Shown: positions 1-14,171, numbered from the stretch's first letter. The stretch: 18,166 bases of DNA from Streptomyces sp. NRRL S-37 (GCF_000721605.1 NZ_JOIZ01000045.1:1-18166); one strand, 5' to 3'. Program-made: numbers and translations. The notes: generated from the sequence alone by a model not told the origin.

Positions 1-1141
1 ACCGTCCAAAGCCCCCTCCAACGCCGTCACCAGGCTCTCCACAGCCGTGACCACCAACACCGCCACCGCCTCCGGATCAACCGGAGCAACCGCGTCGACG
101 ACCAGGGTGATCTTGGTGCCGTCGTCGTCGACGGCGACGGACAGCGGGTAGTTGGTCCGCTCCCGGAAGAACGCCAGCTCGACCCCGTCGAAGAGATCAG
201 TGGTCTCACGGTTGAGGCCGTTGTTCGGGCGGTAGTTGAGCATCGAGGTGAACAGGGGGGTGTCCCCCGCCACACCGCTGGCCTGCTGCGCCAGCGCCAG
301 CGGCGCGTGCTCGTGCTCCAGCAGACCCACCAGCTGGTCGCGCATGGCCGCGACCGCCGAAAGAGCGGTGGTCTCCTCCATCCGCATCCGCACCGGAAGG
401 GTGTTGATGAACGGGCCCGCCACCCGGTCCACGCCGGCACCGGAGTTCATGCGCCCGGACAGGACGGTTCCGAACACCACGTCGTCCCGGCCGCTCACCG
501 TCGCCAGCACACGCGCCCACGCCACGTGGAAGACGGTCGCGGCCGTCGCTCCCAGGCGACGGGCCACCCCACGGATCCGCTCGGTCAGCTCCGGTGGCAG
601 GCCGACAAGTTCCTCGGCCGAGTCCATGCCGTCCTTGCGCGCGTCCATCAGGCCGTACGGCGCGGTGGGCTCGTCGACGTCACCGAGCAGGTCGGCGAAG
701 AAGCGCTCGTGCTTCCCGCTCTCTATCTCGGCACGTGCTCGTACGGCCAGTCCGCGGAACGGCAGGGGCTCCGGAAGTTCCGCGCCGCGCCCGGTGAGAA
801 GGGCCTCCACCTCGCCGATGAGGATCTCCAGCGCTGTGTGGTCCTCGATGATGTGGTGCAGGCGCATCAGTGCCAGCCACCGGTCACCACCGGGTTCCGC
901 GGCGACGTGGACCCGGACCAGAGGGGCCTGTCTCAGGTCCATGGACCGACCGCCCCTGGCCAGGAGCTCTTGCACGGGGTCCGCTGCCCGTGCGTCCAAC
1001 CCGACTTCCTCGACCGGCAGTTGGACCTGCCGCTGGACCACCTGCACGGGTACTCGAAGGCCCTCCCACACCACTGAGGTGCGGAAGACGTCGTGCCGTT
1101 CGACCACTGTCCGCAGTGCGCGCACGAATGCGTCCAGACGC

Positions 1142-4330
<3,189 letters not shown>

Positions 4331-4398
4331 TCCCGCATACTCCAATCGGTTCGCGTCATCGACTGGAGCAGCAGGGCCCGCCTTCCTCAGGGCGTACC

Positions 4399-4425
4399 GC
4401 ATTACCGCCCAGCCCTCTGGGTCAA
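4399..4425 (-). promoter_or_regulatory. Weak candidate promoter for the NRPS gene
   Basis: On the minus strand TTGACC (4425-4420) is followed 15 bases later by TAATGC (4404-4399), about 70 bases before the NRPS ATG. The spacing is shorter than ideal. It is offered because the MbtH gene upstream ends in a strong hairpin, so a separate start for the NRPS message is plausible. Confidence 0.2.
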
Positions 4426-4556
4426 GGCTCGAGCCTGGCGGTTACCGCTGGATCTGCGTCCTGGCCAGGCACTTGGGGGGCCGACGGGACCGTCACGACC
4501 TCGCCGGGAGCGAAAGACGGAGCGTGGTGCTCCGGTCGAACTGCCGACGGCTCACG

Positions 4557-4585
4557 CCCGGGACCGGTTGGGCGCCGGTCCCGGG
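4557..4585 (-). terminator. Hairpin 20 bases after the MbtH gene
   Basis: A perfect 11-bp inverted repeat (CCCGGGACCGG / CCGGTCCCGGG) with a 7-base loop lies just after the MbtH stop. There is no T-tract, as is usual in high-GC actinobacteria. It may end the MbtH transcript or lower read-through into the NRPS gene, which begins about 230 bases further on. Confidence 0.55.
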
Positions 4586-4604
4586 GGCCGTAGCCCGTGA
4601 GGGA

Positions 4605-4817
4605 CTACTTGCCTTCCATGGCCGCGATCAGGCTCTTGGGGCGCATGTCGGTCCAGGACTTCTCGACGTAGTCGAGGCACTCCTGGCGCGGAGCCTCGCC
4701 GAATACCTTCTCCCAGCCGTCGGGTACGTCGACGAACACCGGCCAGAGCGAGTGCTGGCCCTCTTCGTTCACAAGGACCAGGTAGTTGGCATCGGGATCG
4801 TCGAACGGATTCGTCAT
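4605..4817 (-). CDS. mbtH: MbtH-like NRPS accessory protein
   Basis: The protein has 70 residues, the normal size for the family. It carries the diagnostic pattern: [10 protein letters not shown], then VPDGW, then C and W in [10 protein letters not shown], and DMRPKSL. MbtH-like proteins bind NRPS adenylation domains as chaperones and are needed for solubility or activity of many of them. The ATG at 4817 is chosen because AGAGGA lies 7 bases upstream and MTNPFDDP is the usual N-terminus; an upstream in-frame ATG (4844) would add nine unlikely residues. It is the first gene of the leftward NRPS direction, which fits a role with the A domain at 1142-4330 and with further synthetases outside the window. 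Confidence 0.95.
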   Translation of the reverse strand: MTNPFDDPDANYLVLVNEEGQHSLWPVFVDVPDGWEKVFGEAPRQECLDYVEKSWTDMRPKSLIAAMEGK

Positions 4818-5083
4818 CACGTTGTCCTCTCTGGGCAATGACATGGACGCATGGTCGGCGGGTTTTCACCAACCACATTTCCGGCCGGCCGACGCTTATA
4901 GGGCGGCTGCTTGCCGCGCCGAAGGGCGCGGTCCCGGAATCCACCTGCCGCCACGCCACCTCACGGGACATCACGACTCACGGTGGTGATCCACTATGGC
5001 TCAGAGCCATGCCGTTGCTCAACGCCTCGAACATTCAGGGCAGACACACCCTGCGACCTGCGACTGCGTGGTTTGGACGGGTA
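4818..5083. promoter_or_regulatory. Divergent control region between MbtH and P450 genes (left part)
   Basis: The whole intergenic gap is 4818-5297. I see no convincing gene in it. On the minus strand TATAAG (4900-4895) could be a -10 element for the MbtH transcript, but no good -35 is seen. The right part holds the StrR-type repeat listed separately. Confidence 0.4.
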
Positions 5084-5112
5084 GTTCAACTGTGGTCTTG
5101 CGGCAGTTGAAC
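5084..5112. promoter_or_regulatory. StrR/Bbr-type operator, site 1 (perfect inverted repeat)
   Basis: GTTCAACTG (5084-5092) and CAGTTGAAC (5104-5112) form a perfect 9-bp inverted repeat with an 11-bp spacer. This matches the layout known for StrR and its relatives (Bbr in balhimycin, Tei15* in teicoplanin), whose half-site is GTTCGACTG-like with 11 bp between halves. TTGACG, a -35-like hexamer, starts at 5131, 18 bp downstream towards the P450 gene. The palindrome could also serve the MbtH side. The regulator gene itself is not in the window. Confidence 0.8.
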
Positions 5113-5297
5113 AGCCGAGGGCCGACGATCTTGACGACTTGCGAAAGCTCGTGACAGCGTGGCATCCGCCTGAAGGAATATCATCCGCGCCGCTGTCGAG
5201 AAAACACACTCGCTCACCACTTCCCGGCGCATTCCCGACTCCTCGATCGCACATTCATTTCCGTTCCGAGGATCAAGAAGACCTGTGAGGCGCCCGC

Positions 5298-6497
5298 ATG
5301 CGCAGTGAGCCGGCCGAGCAGCCGGAAATCAACCTGGTGGACCCCGAACTCTATTCTCATGGCGACCCGTTCGTGCAGTGGCGATGGCTGCGCGACAACG
5401 AGCCCATGTACTGGCATCCGCCCACAGAGCTCCCAGGCTTCTGGGCACTGACACGGTACGAAGACGTGCGCACGGCCTATCGGGACTCGGAGACCTTCAG
5501 CTCGGCGCAGGGAATCCTGCTGCGGCCGACCGACCACGGTGCCGATCCCGGCGGCGGGCGCACCCTTGCCCTCACCGATGCGCCCCGGCACCGCCAGCTA
5601 CGCGCTCTGGTCGACTCGTGGTTCGCGGTGCGGTCGGTGCGCGAGCTCGAGGCCGAGATGAACGACGTGGCGCGCACCGTGGTCGACGCCGCCCTGGAGC
5701 GCGGCGACTGCGACTTCGTGGCAGACATCGCCGCACGCGTCCCGCTGTACGTGATCTGCAAGATGATGGGGGTTCCGGAGTCCGACTGGGAGCATCTCCA
5801 CACCCTGACGAGCCGGGCTTTCGGCGCCGGTGACCCGGCCGCCCGCAGGTTCGCCCACCTGGAGATCCTGGGCTACTTCGAGGAACTGCAGGCGGAGAAG
5901 GCGGCCGATCCGACCGACGACCTGGTGAGCGTGCTGGCCACAGGCAGCATCGACGGGGAACCCCTCGACGCCGAGGACATCATCCTCAACTGCAACAACC
6001 TGCTCGTCGGCGGCACCGAGAACACGCGCATCGCCGCCGCCGGAGGCATGCTGGCGCTGCTGGACCACCCCGAGCAGTGGCAACGTCTCTCGGAGGACCC
6101 GGCGCTGCTGCAGCCGGCCGTCGAGGAGATCCTCCGCTGGACCTCCACCGCCACGCACATCATGCGTACGGCGAGGCGGCCGGTGGAGATCCACGGTCGC
6201 CAGGTCGAGGTCGGCGACCGGGTCACCTTCTGGCTGCCCTCGGCCAACCGCGACGAGCGGGTCTTCGAGGACGCGGACCGGTTCGACATCACGCGGAAGC
6301 CCAACCGGCACCTCGCCCTGGGCTTCGGTGAGCACTTCTGTCTCGGCAGCATGCTGGCCAAGGTCGAACTGCGCCTGCTGTACGCGGAGTTGCTGAACCG
6401 TTCGATCCGGGTGGAACTCGACGGCGAGCCGAAGCTGCTGGATTCGATCGTGGTGAACGGGCCGGACCGGATGCCCGTCAAGCTGACCGCGGCGTGA
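5298..6497 (+). CDS. Cytochrome P450, likely tailoring oxygenase of the peptide
   Basis: The protein has 399 residues, typical of soluble bacterial P450s that take electrons from a ferredoxin. The heme-binding loop is LGFGEHFCLG with ligand Cys348, the ExxR motif is EILR (E277, R280), and the I-helix reads GGTENTR (238-244). In the usual GG-x-(D/E)-T-T pattern the first Thr is Asn242 here, so the acid-alcohol pair that helps split oxygen is Glu-Asn. The ATG at 5298 is preceded by GAGG at about 8 bases. Its place in an NRPS cluster with an MbtH protein suggests hydroxylation or cross-linking of a carrier-bound aromatic residue, as for NovI/OxyD or Oxy enzymes, but the exact subfamily cannot be told by eye. 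Expression is probably driven from the StrR-type site 1. It ends facing dpgC, with a shared terminator between. Confidence 0.93.
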   Translation: MRSEPAEQPEINLVDPELYSHGDPFVQWRWLRDNEPMYWHPPTELPGFWALTRYEDVRTAYRDSETFSSAQGILLRPTDHGADPGGGRTLALTDAPRHRQLRALVDSWFAVRSVRELEAEMNDVARTVVDAALERGDCDFVADIAARVPLYVICKMMGVPESDWEHLHTLTSRAFGAGDPAARRFAHLEILGYFEELQAEKAADPTDDLVSVLATGSIDGEPLDAEDIILNCNNLLVGGTENTRIAAAGGMLALLDHPEQWQRLSEDPALLQPAVEEILRWTSTATHIMRTARRPVEIHGRQVEVGDRVTFWLPSANRDERVFEDADRFDITRKPNRHLALGFGEHFCLGSMLAKVELRLLYAELLNRSIRVELDGEPKLLDSIVVNGPDRMPVKLTAA

Positions 6498-6535
6498 GTG
6501 TCTCCCTCCCACGGCCGGCCGCCCTCCGCTCAAGC

Positions 6536-6571
6536 GACCGCCCCGGTTCCCTGTCGGGAACCGGGGCGGTC
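6536..6571. terminator. Bidirectional terminator between the convergent P450 and dpgC genes
   Basis: A perfect 16-bp inverted repeat (GACCGCCCCGGTTCCC and its complement) with a 4-base loop TGTC. It sits in the 93-bp gap between two stops that face each other and would end both transcripts. Confidence 0.88.
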
Positions 6572-6590
6572 ACGGCTGTCATCAGTGTGG

Positions 6591-8655
<2,065 letters not shown>

Positions 8656-8659
<4 letters not shown>

Positions 8660-9807
8660 CACTGCACCAGCGCTGTCTCGATCGTCGAGCCGGGGCCCAT
8701 GGTCATCAGAACGCCGTAGTCGCCGGACTGGGCAGCCCCTTCCTGGAGCAGCCGTTCGTAGGAGAACAGGAATGATCCGCTCGACAGGTTTCCGTAGTCG
8801 CGCAGCACCCCGGTGGTGTGCCGTACGTCGTGGCGGGTGAGGCCGAGATTGACGCGGACCGCGTCGATGACCTTCTTGCCGCCGGAGTGGACCAGCCAGT
8901 GACTGATCTCGCTGCGGCGCAGTCCGGCACCGTTCAGGAGGCGGTCGACGACCTGTTCTGCGTTGGCGCCGACCACGTAGGGGACATGGGGGTCCAGATA
9001 GAAGCTGAACTTCCCCTGCTCGTCGTCCCAGTCGTACCGCATGGCGCCGATGGCGTCGGGGATCAGGTGGCTGGCGAAACCCAGGATCCGGGGCCCGCCA
9101 GGGCCGGCGGGCACGTCGGCCGGGGCGTAGGAGGTGTCGGGGGCGTCGGCCATCAGGACGATGGCGGCGGCACCGTCGCCGAAGAGACTGTTCACGACGG
9201 CGGTGCGCAGGGTGTCGTCGATGACGTAGGCGGCCGAGCAGGCTTCCGTGCACAGCATGACGGCTGCCTTGCCGGGGTTGCTCATGGCCCAACTCGCCGT
9301 CGCGTTGAGAGCGTTGAGCCCGGCGTTGCAGCCCATGCCGACGACGTCGACCCGGCTGGTCCTCGTCGGGATGCCCAGCTCGCGGATGAGGTGGGCGCTC
9401 AGGCCGGGAGTGAGGAAGCCGGTAGTGGTGGTGCAGCAGAGGTAGTCGACGTCGGTGACGTCGAGCCCGACGTTGTCCAGCGCGGCGCGTACGGCGCGGC
9501 CGCCCATGTCGAGGGCGAGGGCTTTGTGCTTGGCGAGGAGCTCTCCCTGGGCCTCGCTGCTCAGGGCGCCGTCGGCGTCCCGTGGCGGAAGAGTGAGGAA
9601 GCGGCGTTCGATCGCGCTGTTGAGGAACACCGAGCGGACCTTGGGGTCCGTGATGGCGAAGAGGTCGAGCACCTCACGCTGTGTGTAGGAGTGCTCGGTG
9701 GTGGCGGTGGCGACGCCGGCGATCCGGGCGGCGCCGAGGGACTTGCCACGACCGGGGTCCACGGCGTCCAGGACGCCGGTGCCGGGGCTGGTCAGGTCGA
9801 TGGTCAT
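8656..9807 (-). CDS. dpgA: DpgA, type III polyketide synthase making 3,5-dihydroxyphenylacetyl-CoA
   Basis: DpgA is a chalcone synthase-like enzyme that builds the dihydroxyphenylacetyl unit from malonyl-CoA. With the ATG at 9807 it has 383 residues. The Cys-His-Asn triad is plain: Cys160 in VGMGCNAGLNAL, His307 in LVHSGGKK and Asn340 in LRDYGNLSSGSFLFS. The start is chosen because GGTGGAAG lies about 6 bases upstream; a GTG at 9825 would add six residues and overlap that site. It follows the aminotransferase gene by 106 bp and precedes dpgB with a 4-bp overlap. The neighbours leave little doubt that this is the Dpg enzyme rather than another type III synthase. Confidence 0.96.
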
Positions 9808-9913
9808 CGATACTTCCACCCCCACATACGGGGCTTACTGCGGTTGCGGGACTGCGCTGCCAACACCCTGATCCCTTTCCGGTGGACGGTGGACACGGAC
9901 GGTGGGGCGCGGG

Positions 9914-11221
9914 TCAGCCGCGCCCCGAAGCCTCGGCCCTGATGAAGCGCGCGAGCCGGGCGATGCCCTCGACGATGTCGTCGTGGGTGAGATAACTGAT
10001 CGAAAGCCGGAGACTGTGCTCTCCGCCGTTCCGAGGATGGAAGTAGGACATGGGGGTCCAGATGACACCGTGCTCCTCCGCGGAGCGCACCAGTGCCGCG
10101 TTGTCGGCGGGGAAGGGGACGTCGAGGCCGAGGAAGAATCCGCCGCCGGGCTCGTTCCAGCGCACGCCCAGTGCCGCCCGGTCCCGCTCGGGGAAGTGTG
10201 CGCCGAGCTCCCTGAGCACGGCCTTCATGGCGGCGCCGTAGTGGGCGGAGGTCTCCACGTTGAGTTCTGACGGCCTTCCGTCAGCGGCGAGCAGCATGCC
10301 GCCCACGGCGGCCTGGGCCAGTGGGGAGGTGTTCACCGTGACCATGCTCTTGAGTCTGGTGAGCTCGTCGGCCAGCACGCCCGCGTTCCCGTGGCGGTCG
10401 ACGACGGGCTGGTCAGCGACCACGAATCCCACCCGGGCGCCGGGGAACAGGGTCTTGGAGTAGGAGCCGAGGTGGACGACGCGCCGATCACGGTCGAGGG
10501 ACTTGAGAGTCGGCAGCTGCCGTCCGGGGCTGACGAGCCGGTAGGGGCTGTCCTCCAGCAGGAGAATGTCCTCGCGGGCGGCCAGTTCCAGCAGCGCGTG
10601 CCGTTCTTGCAGCGGCATGGTGCTGCCCGACGGATTGGCATGGTCGGGCATCACATAGAACACGCGAGGACGCCTGCCACGAGCGCGCTCCGCCGTGAGC
10701 GCCGCCTCCAGGTCCGCGCAGTGGAAGCCGTCGGCCCGCTCCAGGACGGGGGTCGGCTCGACGCCGAGCACGCGGGCCGCACCGGTGATTCCGGGGTAGC
10801 AGGGGCTGGACACCAGCAGTACGTCCGCGGGCGTCGGAATGAGTGCGCGCAGAGCGAGGAACATCGCTTCCTGGCAACCCACCGTGACCACGACGGCCTC
10901 GGACGGCACGTGGATGTTCTCGTCCTTGCCCAACGAGTCGGCGATCAGTCCGCGGATGCGGCCGCTGGTCGGGCCGTACTGGAAAAGGGCGTCCCGGACC
11001 TCGGCGGGCGAGGCCCCCTGCTCGTGCAGATGCCGCAGGTACCGGCGGATGTGGGTGAAGATCTGCTCAACGTCGAAGAAGCCGTCGTACGGGCGTCCCG
11101 GAGCGAACGAGATCGTCTCGGGATAGCGGTGAGTGATCTCGTTCAGAAAGTTCATGGTGTCGAGCACCGGGTCGGAGACGCTGGTGTGCAGCTCCTCCTT
11201 CTTCAGCCGGGTCGCGGCCAC
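9914..11221 (-). CDS. hpgT: HpgT-type aminotransferase (4-hydroxy/3,5-dihydroxyphenylglycine aminotransferase)
   Basis: The protein (435 residues) is a fold-type I pyridoxal-phosphate aminotransferase. Visible marks are QYGPTSGRIRGLIA, MPDHANPSG (Asn196), LLEDSPYRLV (Asp224) and the PLP lysine Lys256 in GSYSKTLFPGARVGF. In glycopeptide-type pathways this enzyme moves the amino group, often from tyrosine, to the arylglyoxylates made by DpgC or by the Hpg route. Genes for the Hpg route (HmaS, Hmo) are not in the window, so here the visible substrate source is DpgC. The start is GTG at 11221 with GGGAGG about 7 bases upstream. It lies between the CmlA-like gene and dpgA on the same strand, with a strong hairpin just before its ribosome site. 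Confidence 0.92.
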   Translation of the reverse strand: MAATRLKKEELHTSVSDPVLDTMNFLNEITHRYPETISFAPGRPYDGFFDVEQIFTHIRRYLRHLHEQGASPAEVRDALFQYGPTSGRIRGLIADSLGKDENIHVPSEAVVVTVGCQEAMFLALRALIPTPADVLLVSSPCYPGITGAARVLGVEPTPVLERADGFHCADLEAALTAERARGRRPRVFYVMPDHANPSGSTMPLQERHALLELAAREDILLLEDSPYRLVSPGRQLPTLKSLDRDRRVVHLGSYSKTLFPGARVGFVVADQPVVDRHGNAGVLADELTRLKSMVTVNTSPLAQAAVGGMLLAADGRPSELNVETSAHYGAAMKAVLRELGAHFPERDRAALGVRWNEPGGGFFLGLDVPFPADNAALVRSAEEHGVIWTPMSYFHPRNGGEHSLRLSISYLTHDDIVEGIARLARFIRAEASGRG

Positions 11222-11237
11222 GGGAGTGCCTCCCAGG

Positions 11238-11266
11238 AGGAGGGCGACCGGTCCGGTCGCCCTCCT
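11238..11266 (-). terminator. Perfect 14-bp hairpin between the CmlA-like and hpgT genes
   Basis: AGGAGGGCGACCGG and its exact complement are separated by one base, giving a long stem in the 76-bp gap inside an apparent operon. It ends only a few bases before the hpgT ribosome site. There is no T-tract. It could be a partial terminator, an mRNA-stabilising end for the downstream or upstream message, or a control on hpgT translation. Confidence 0.6.
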
Positions 11267-11297
11267 CGGTCGTAGGGACGGGTGGAACGGCGTCCGA

Positions 11298-12884
11298 CTA
11301 CCAGCGCCATTCCTGCTGGCCGTACAGGTGGCCGGCCTTGATGTCGCGCTCCTTGCACCAGGTCATGAACTCTTCGATCTGCTTGATCTGGTACGTGTCC
11401 TCGTTGTACGTCGTCGCCATGACGTGACCGAGCCAGGGCTCCTCACCCATGGCGTACACATACGCCTCACGGGCACCGAGCTCTGTCATGATGGCGGCGG
11501 CCTGCTCCGCGTTCGAGCCCGACAGCTTCCGGGACGAACTCATCTTCCTGGAGATCGGAATGGTCAGCAGCGCCTTGTACAGCCACGTCAGCGGCGCTCC
11601 GTCGCACTCCATGCCGAGGAACGCGATGTCGGCCGTTCCCAGGTGCTCCTTGATGTAGCGGTACAGCGTCGGGTCGATCCCGGAGGAGTCGGCGCCGATG
11701 TAGACCTTCTTGCCGGCGAGTTCCGCCCAGTACGTCGACTTGGCACGGATGTCGAGGTCGCAGTGCTCGCCCAGGAACGGCGTGGCCGTGACCTTGCCGC
11801 CCGGGAACTCGACCTCGTCGAAGTCGTCGACCTCGATGACCGGGAAGCCCTGGTGCTTGAGCATCAGCGCCATGGACGGGTCGCAGAGGTTGCCACGAGA
11901 GGAACGCGGCACCACGACGGCGCCCACGCGCCCGCGCAGCTGGAGCATCGTCTCGAGAACGATGTGGTCCTGGTGCCCGTGTGTGATCAGCACCAGGTCG
12001 ATGAAGTCCGGCAGGTCGTCCAGGGTGTACCGGTCGCCGGCCGTGCTGTCGGCGCTGATGAACGGGTCGGTCACGATCGCGGCTTCGGGCGTCTGCAGCA
12101 CCAGGCACGCGTGCCCGAAGTAGCGGATGCGGCCACCCGACTCGATGTGCCGGTCCGGCGACAGGCTCGGTCGGTCGGACAGCAGCCCCGACAGCTGCTT
12201 CGCCTGCGTGTCGTCGAGCTCCAGCGCCTCTCGCAGCTGCGCCAGGGTCGTCGGATTCACGCGTGCCTTGAACAGCTGCTCGAGGCCCTCGTGCCGGAAC
12301 GGCAGCGGCAGTTCGAGCACGTCCGGCGACGGCAACCGCGGGGTGCTCAGAATGAAGGGACGCTCGTAACCCGGCTCGAGGGACAGCTGCACCGACTGGC
12401 GCGCTTCGCTGTAGAGGCCGGCGTTCTTGTAGACCAGCGGCTCCATGAAGCGCATCTGCGCCTGGTTGTCCGTGTCGTACGCCAGCTCCACCAGGCCGTT
12501 GAGCTCGGTCGGCAGCTTCGGGTACAGCGGCGTCAGGTCGAACCCGGTCGCATTGGTCCTGAGGATCTCCTGCCCCGCGGAGATCGCCTGGGCGAAGGCC
12601 AGCATTTCGGCCCGGTCCCGCTTGATGGCCGCCAGCAGGTCACGCACCTCGTCGGCGCGCTCCTCCGGGATATTGATGAAATAACCGCCACGGAGCTCCG
12701 GGTTGTTGCTCGCGGCAACGTGGACCTTGGGAGACTGCAAATACGATTCAAGCAGCGGCACTTGCAGGAAAGCCAGATTCATCGCTGCCTGGACGGGCGC
12801 CAGTGTGTGCGGCCAGGCGAAGAATCTGTCGACCAGCGGCTCCACTATGGCCTTGGAACGCAGAAACAGCGGTTCGTCCGACAT
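11298..12884 (-). CDS. CmlA-like diiron beta-hydroxylase of carrier-bound amino acids
   Basis: The protein has 528 residues, about the size of CmlA (chloramphenicol pathway), which hydroxylates the beta carbon of an aryl amino acid held on an NRPS carrier domain. The N-terminal part (about 1-240, opening with [21 protein letters not shown]) matches the CmlA-type N-terminal domain. The C-terminal part is a metallo-beta-lactamase fold with THGHQDH (His302, His304, Asp306, His307), GEHCD (Glu373) and GADS (Asp399), in the same order and nearly the same positions as the diiron ligands described for CmlA. The ATG at 12884 has GGAGAGG about 8 bases upstream. It is the first gene of the CmlA-like/hpgT/dpgABC operon. 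A plain MBL hydrolase is the alternative, but the N-terminal domain and context argue against it. Its likely substrate is a Tyr- or aryl-glycine-type residue on a synthetase outside the window. Confidence 0.88.
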   Translation of the reverse strand: MSDEPLFLRSKAIVEPLVDRFFAWPHTLAPVQAAMNLAFLQVPLLESYLQSPKVHVAASNNPELRGGYFINIPEERADEVRDLLAAIKRDRAEMLAFAQAISAGQEILRTNATGFDLTPLYPKLPTELNGLVELAYDTDNQAQMRFMEPLVYKNAGLYSEARQSVQLSLEPGYERPFILSTPRLPSPDVLELPLPFRHEGLEQLFKARVNPTTLAQLREALELDDTQAKQLSGLLSDRPSLSPDRHIESGGRIRYFGHACLVLQTPEAAIVTDPFISADSTAGDRYTLDDLPDFIDLVLITHGHQDHIVLETMLQLRGRVGAVVVPRSSRGNLCDPSMALMLKHQGFPVIEVDDFDEVEFPGGKVTATPFLGEHCDLDIRAKSTYWAELAGKKVYIGADSSGIDPTLYRYIKEHLGTADIAFLGMECDGAPLTWLYKALLTIPISRKMSSSRKLSGSNAEQAAAIMTELGAREAYVYAMGEEPWLGHVMATTYNEDTYQIKQIEEFMTWCKERDIKAGHLYGQQEWRW

Positions 12885-13111
12885 CTGCCCACCTCTCCTC
12901 GAGATTCCACGGGATGGTTCGCCCCGGGCAGTGCGAAATGCCAGCACCTGCCGGCGGAACACTGGGCCACGGAGACCACAGAGGAAGCACGGAAGCCGGA
13001 CCTGTCGGCACGCCGCGTCCCGCAGACCACCCGAGCGCTACAAGCAGCACTATGGCGGGAGCACCGGAGATGATCAATACGCCAGGAAGTGCTTGAACAG
13101 TGTCCGGCAGG
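12885..13111. promoter_or_regulatory. Divergent control region between the CmlA-like gene and dpgD (left part)
   Basis: The whole gap is 12885-13278. No gene is supported in it. Besides the StrR-type site listed separately there is an overlapping repeat, CTTGAAC (13092-13098) facing GTTCAAG (13112-13118), which may be a second half-site for the same regulator. The minus-strand TATTGAT near 13075 could be a -10 for the CmlA-like operon, but this is a guess. Confidence 0.35.
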
Positions 13112-13140
13112 GTTCAAGTGCGGCAACGCGCCAGTTGAAC
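13112..13140. promoter_or_regulatory. StrR/Bbr-type operator, site 2
   Basis: GTTCAAGTG (13112-13120) and CAGTTGAAC (13132-13140) with an 11-bp spacer; one mismatch in 9 between the halves. The -35-like TTGCGA begins at 13158, 17 bp downstream towards dpgD. The site lies between the divergent CmlA-like operon and dpgD and so could control the whole Dpg pathway. Confidence 0.78.
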
Positions 13141-13278
13141 ACGGTCGTTCTTGCCCATTGCGAAGCGGAGGCGGTAATGATGACCTGCGTTTTCTCCTTC
13201 TTACACAAAGTCATGCGCACATCGATCCGGATCTCCAATGCTTCATTCGCACACGGGAAAAAAGGGGGTGTCGGATCG

Positions 13279-14085
13279 GTGGCCGACGCAGAAGGGCCCG
13301 AGGTTCTGTATGAGAAGAAGGGTCATGTCGCCTACGTGACGCTCAACCGGCCCGCGGTGCTCAACGCGATGAATCTGCGGACCCATGAGCAGCTGGCCGA
13401 TGTCTGGGACGACGTCGAGGCCGATGACGAGGTGCGGCTCGTCGTGCTGACGGGTGCGGGCGACAGGTCCTTCTCCGTCGGGCAGGACCTGCGGGAGCGG
13501 GCCGAGCTGGACCGGCAGGGGGTGCCCGCGTCGACGTTCGGCAGCCGTGGTCAGCCGGGCTGGCCCCGTCTGACCGAGCGGTTCGCCCTGTCCAAACCGG
13601 TCGTCGCCCGCGTGAACGGCTACGCACTCGGCGGGGGCTTCGAACTCGCCCTGGCCTGCGATCTCATCATCGCCTCCGACCACTCGGTCTTCGCCCTCCC
13701 CGAGGTGACCCTCGGCCTTGTGCCAGGCGCCGGAGGGGCGTTCCGGCTGGCACGGCAGATTCCCCTCAAGACCGCGATGGGCTACCTGCTGACCGGCCGC
13801 CGGATGAGTGCGTCCGAGGCGCTGCGCCTCGGCCTGGTGAACGAGGTGGTGCCGGAGGAAGATCTCGACGCCGCCGTCGCGGCATGGACCGACGCTCTGC
13901 AGCGCAGCGCTCCCCTGGCCTTGCGTGCCGTCAAGGAAGCCGTGATGCGCTCCCTGGACATGCCACTGCCCGAAGCCTTCACCACACCGTTCACCTGGGA
14001 ACAGCGCCGCAGGCACAGCGCGGATGCCGTCGAAGGCCCGCGGGCGTTCGCGGAGCGCCGCGAACCCGTCTGGAGCGGGCGATGA
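13279..14085 (+). CDS. dpgD: DpgD, enoyl-CoA hydratase-type dehydratase of the Dpg pathway
   Basis: The protein (268 residues from GTG 13279) is a canonical crotonase: [28 protein letters not shown] and [21 protein letters not shown] (oxyanion hole), [20 protein letters not shown] (catalytic Glu region) and GLVNEVVP. In Dpg synthesis DpgD acts with DpgB on the DpgA product. The start is uncertain: GTG 13279 gives the family length and has AAGGGGG about 12 bases upstream. An in-frame ATG at 13177 with a good GGAGG site would add 34 residues, but those codons have low third-position GC and include a TTA, so they look noncoding. Unlike the usual dpgABCD run, this gene is separated from dpgABC and transcribed in the opposite direction. 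Confidence 0.88.
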   Translation: MADAEGPEVLYEKKGHVAYVTLNRPAVLNAMNLRTHEQLADVWDDVEADDEVRLVVLTGAGDRSFSVGQDLRERAELDRQGVPASTFGSRGQPGWPRLTERFALSKPVVARVNGYALGGGFELALACDLIIASDHSVFALPEVTLGLVPGAGGAFRLARQIPLKTAMGYLLTGRRMSASEALRLGLVNEVVPEEDLDAAVAAWTDALQRSAPLALRAVKEAVMRSLDMPLPEAFTTPFTWEQRRRHSADAVEGPRAFAERREPVWSGR

Positions 14086-14130
14086 GCAGGGGCGAACAGC
14101 CGGCGCTCCCGTCGGCCCGTGTGTCTCGGC

Positions 14131-14159
14131 GTTCAACTGCGTGGTCGCGGCAGTTGGCC
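14131..14159. promoter_or_regulatory. StrR/Bbr-type operator, site 3
   Basis: GTTCAACTG (14131-14139), 11 bp, then CAGTTGGCC (14151-14159); the right half matches the perfect half-site at 7 of 9 positions. TTGACA, a consensus -35 hexamer, begins at 14178, 18 bp downstream, as at site 1. The site lies about 275 bp before the ACP gene and would control the ACP-KS-monooxygenase operon. The gap 14086-14433 holds no gene I can support. Confidence 0.7.
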
Positions 14160-14171
14160 TCCGTGTCCCGT

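Noticed and set aside
9808..9913. Possible separate promoter before dpgA (TTGGCA with CAGTAA 17 bases later)
   Set aside because: The -10 match is poor, the gap is short and the genes on both sides run the same way; read-through from hpgT explains expression.
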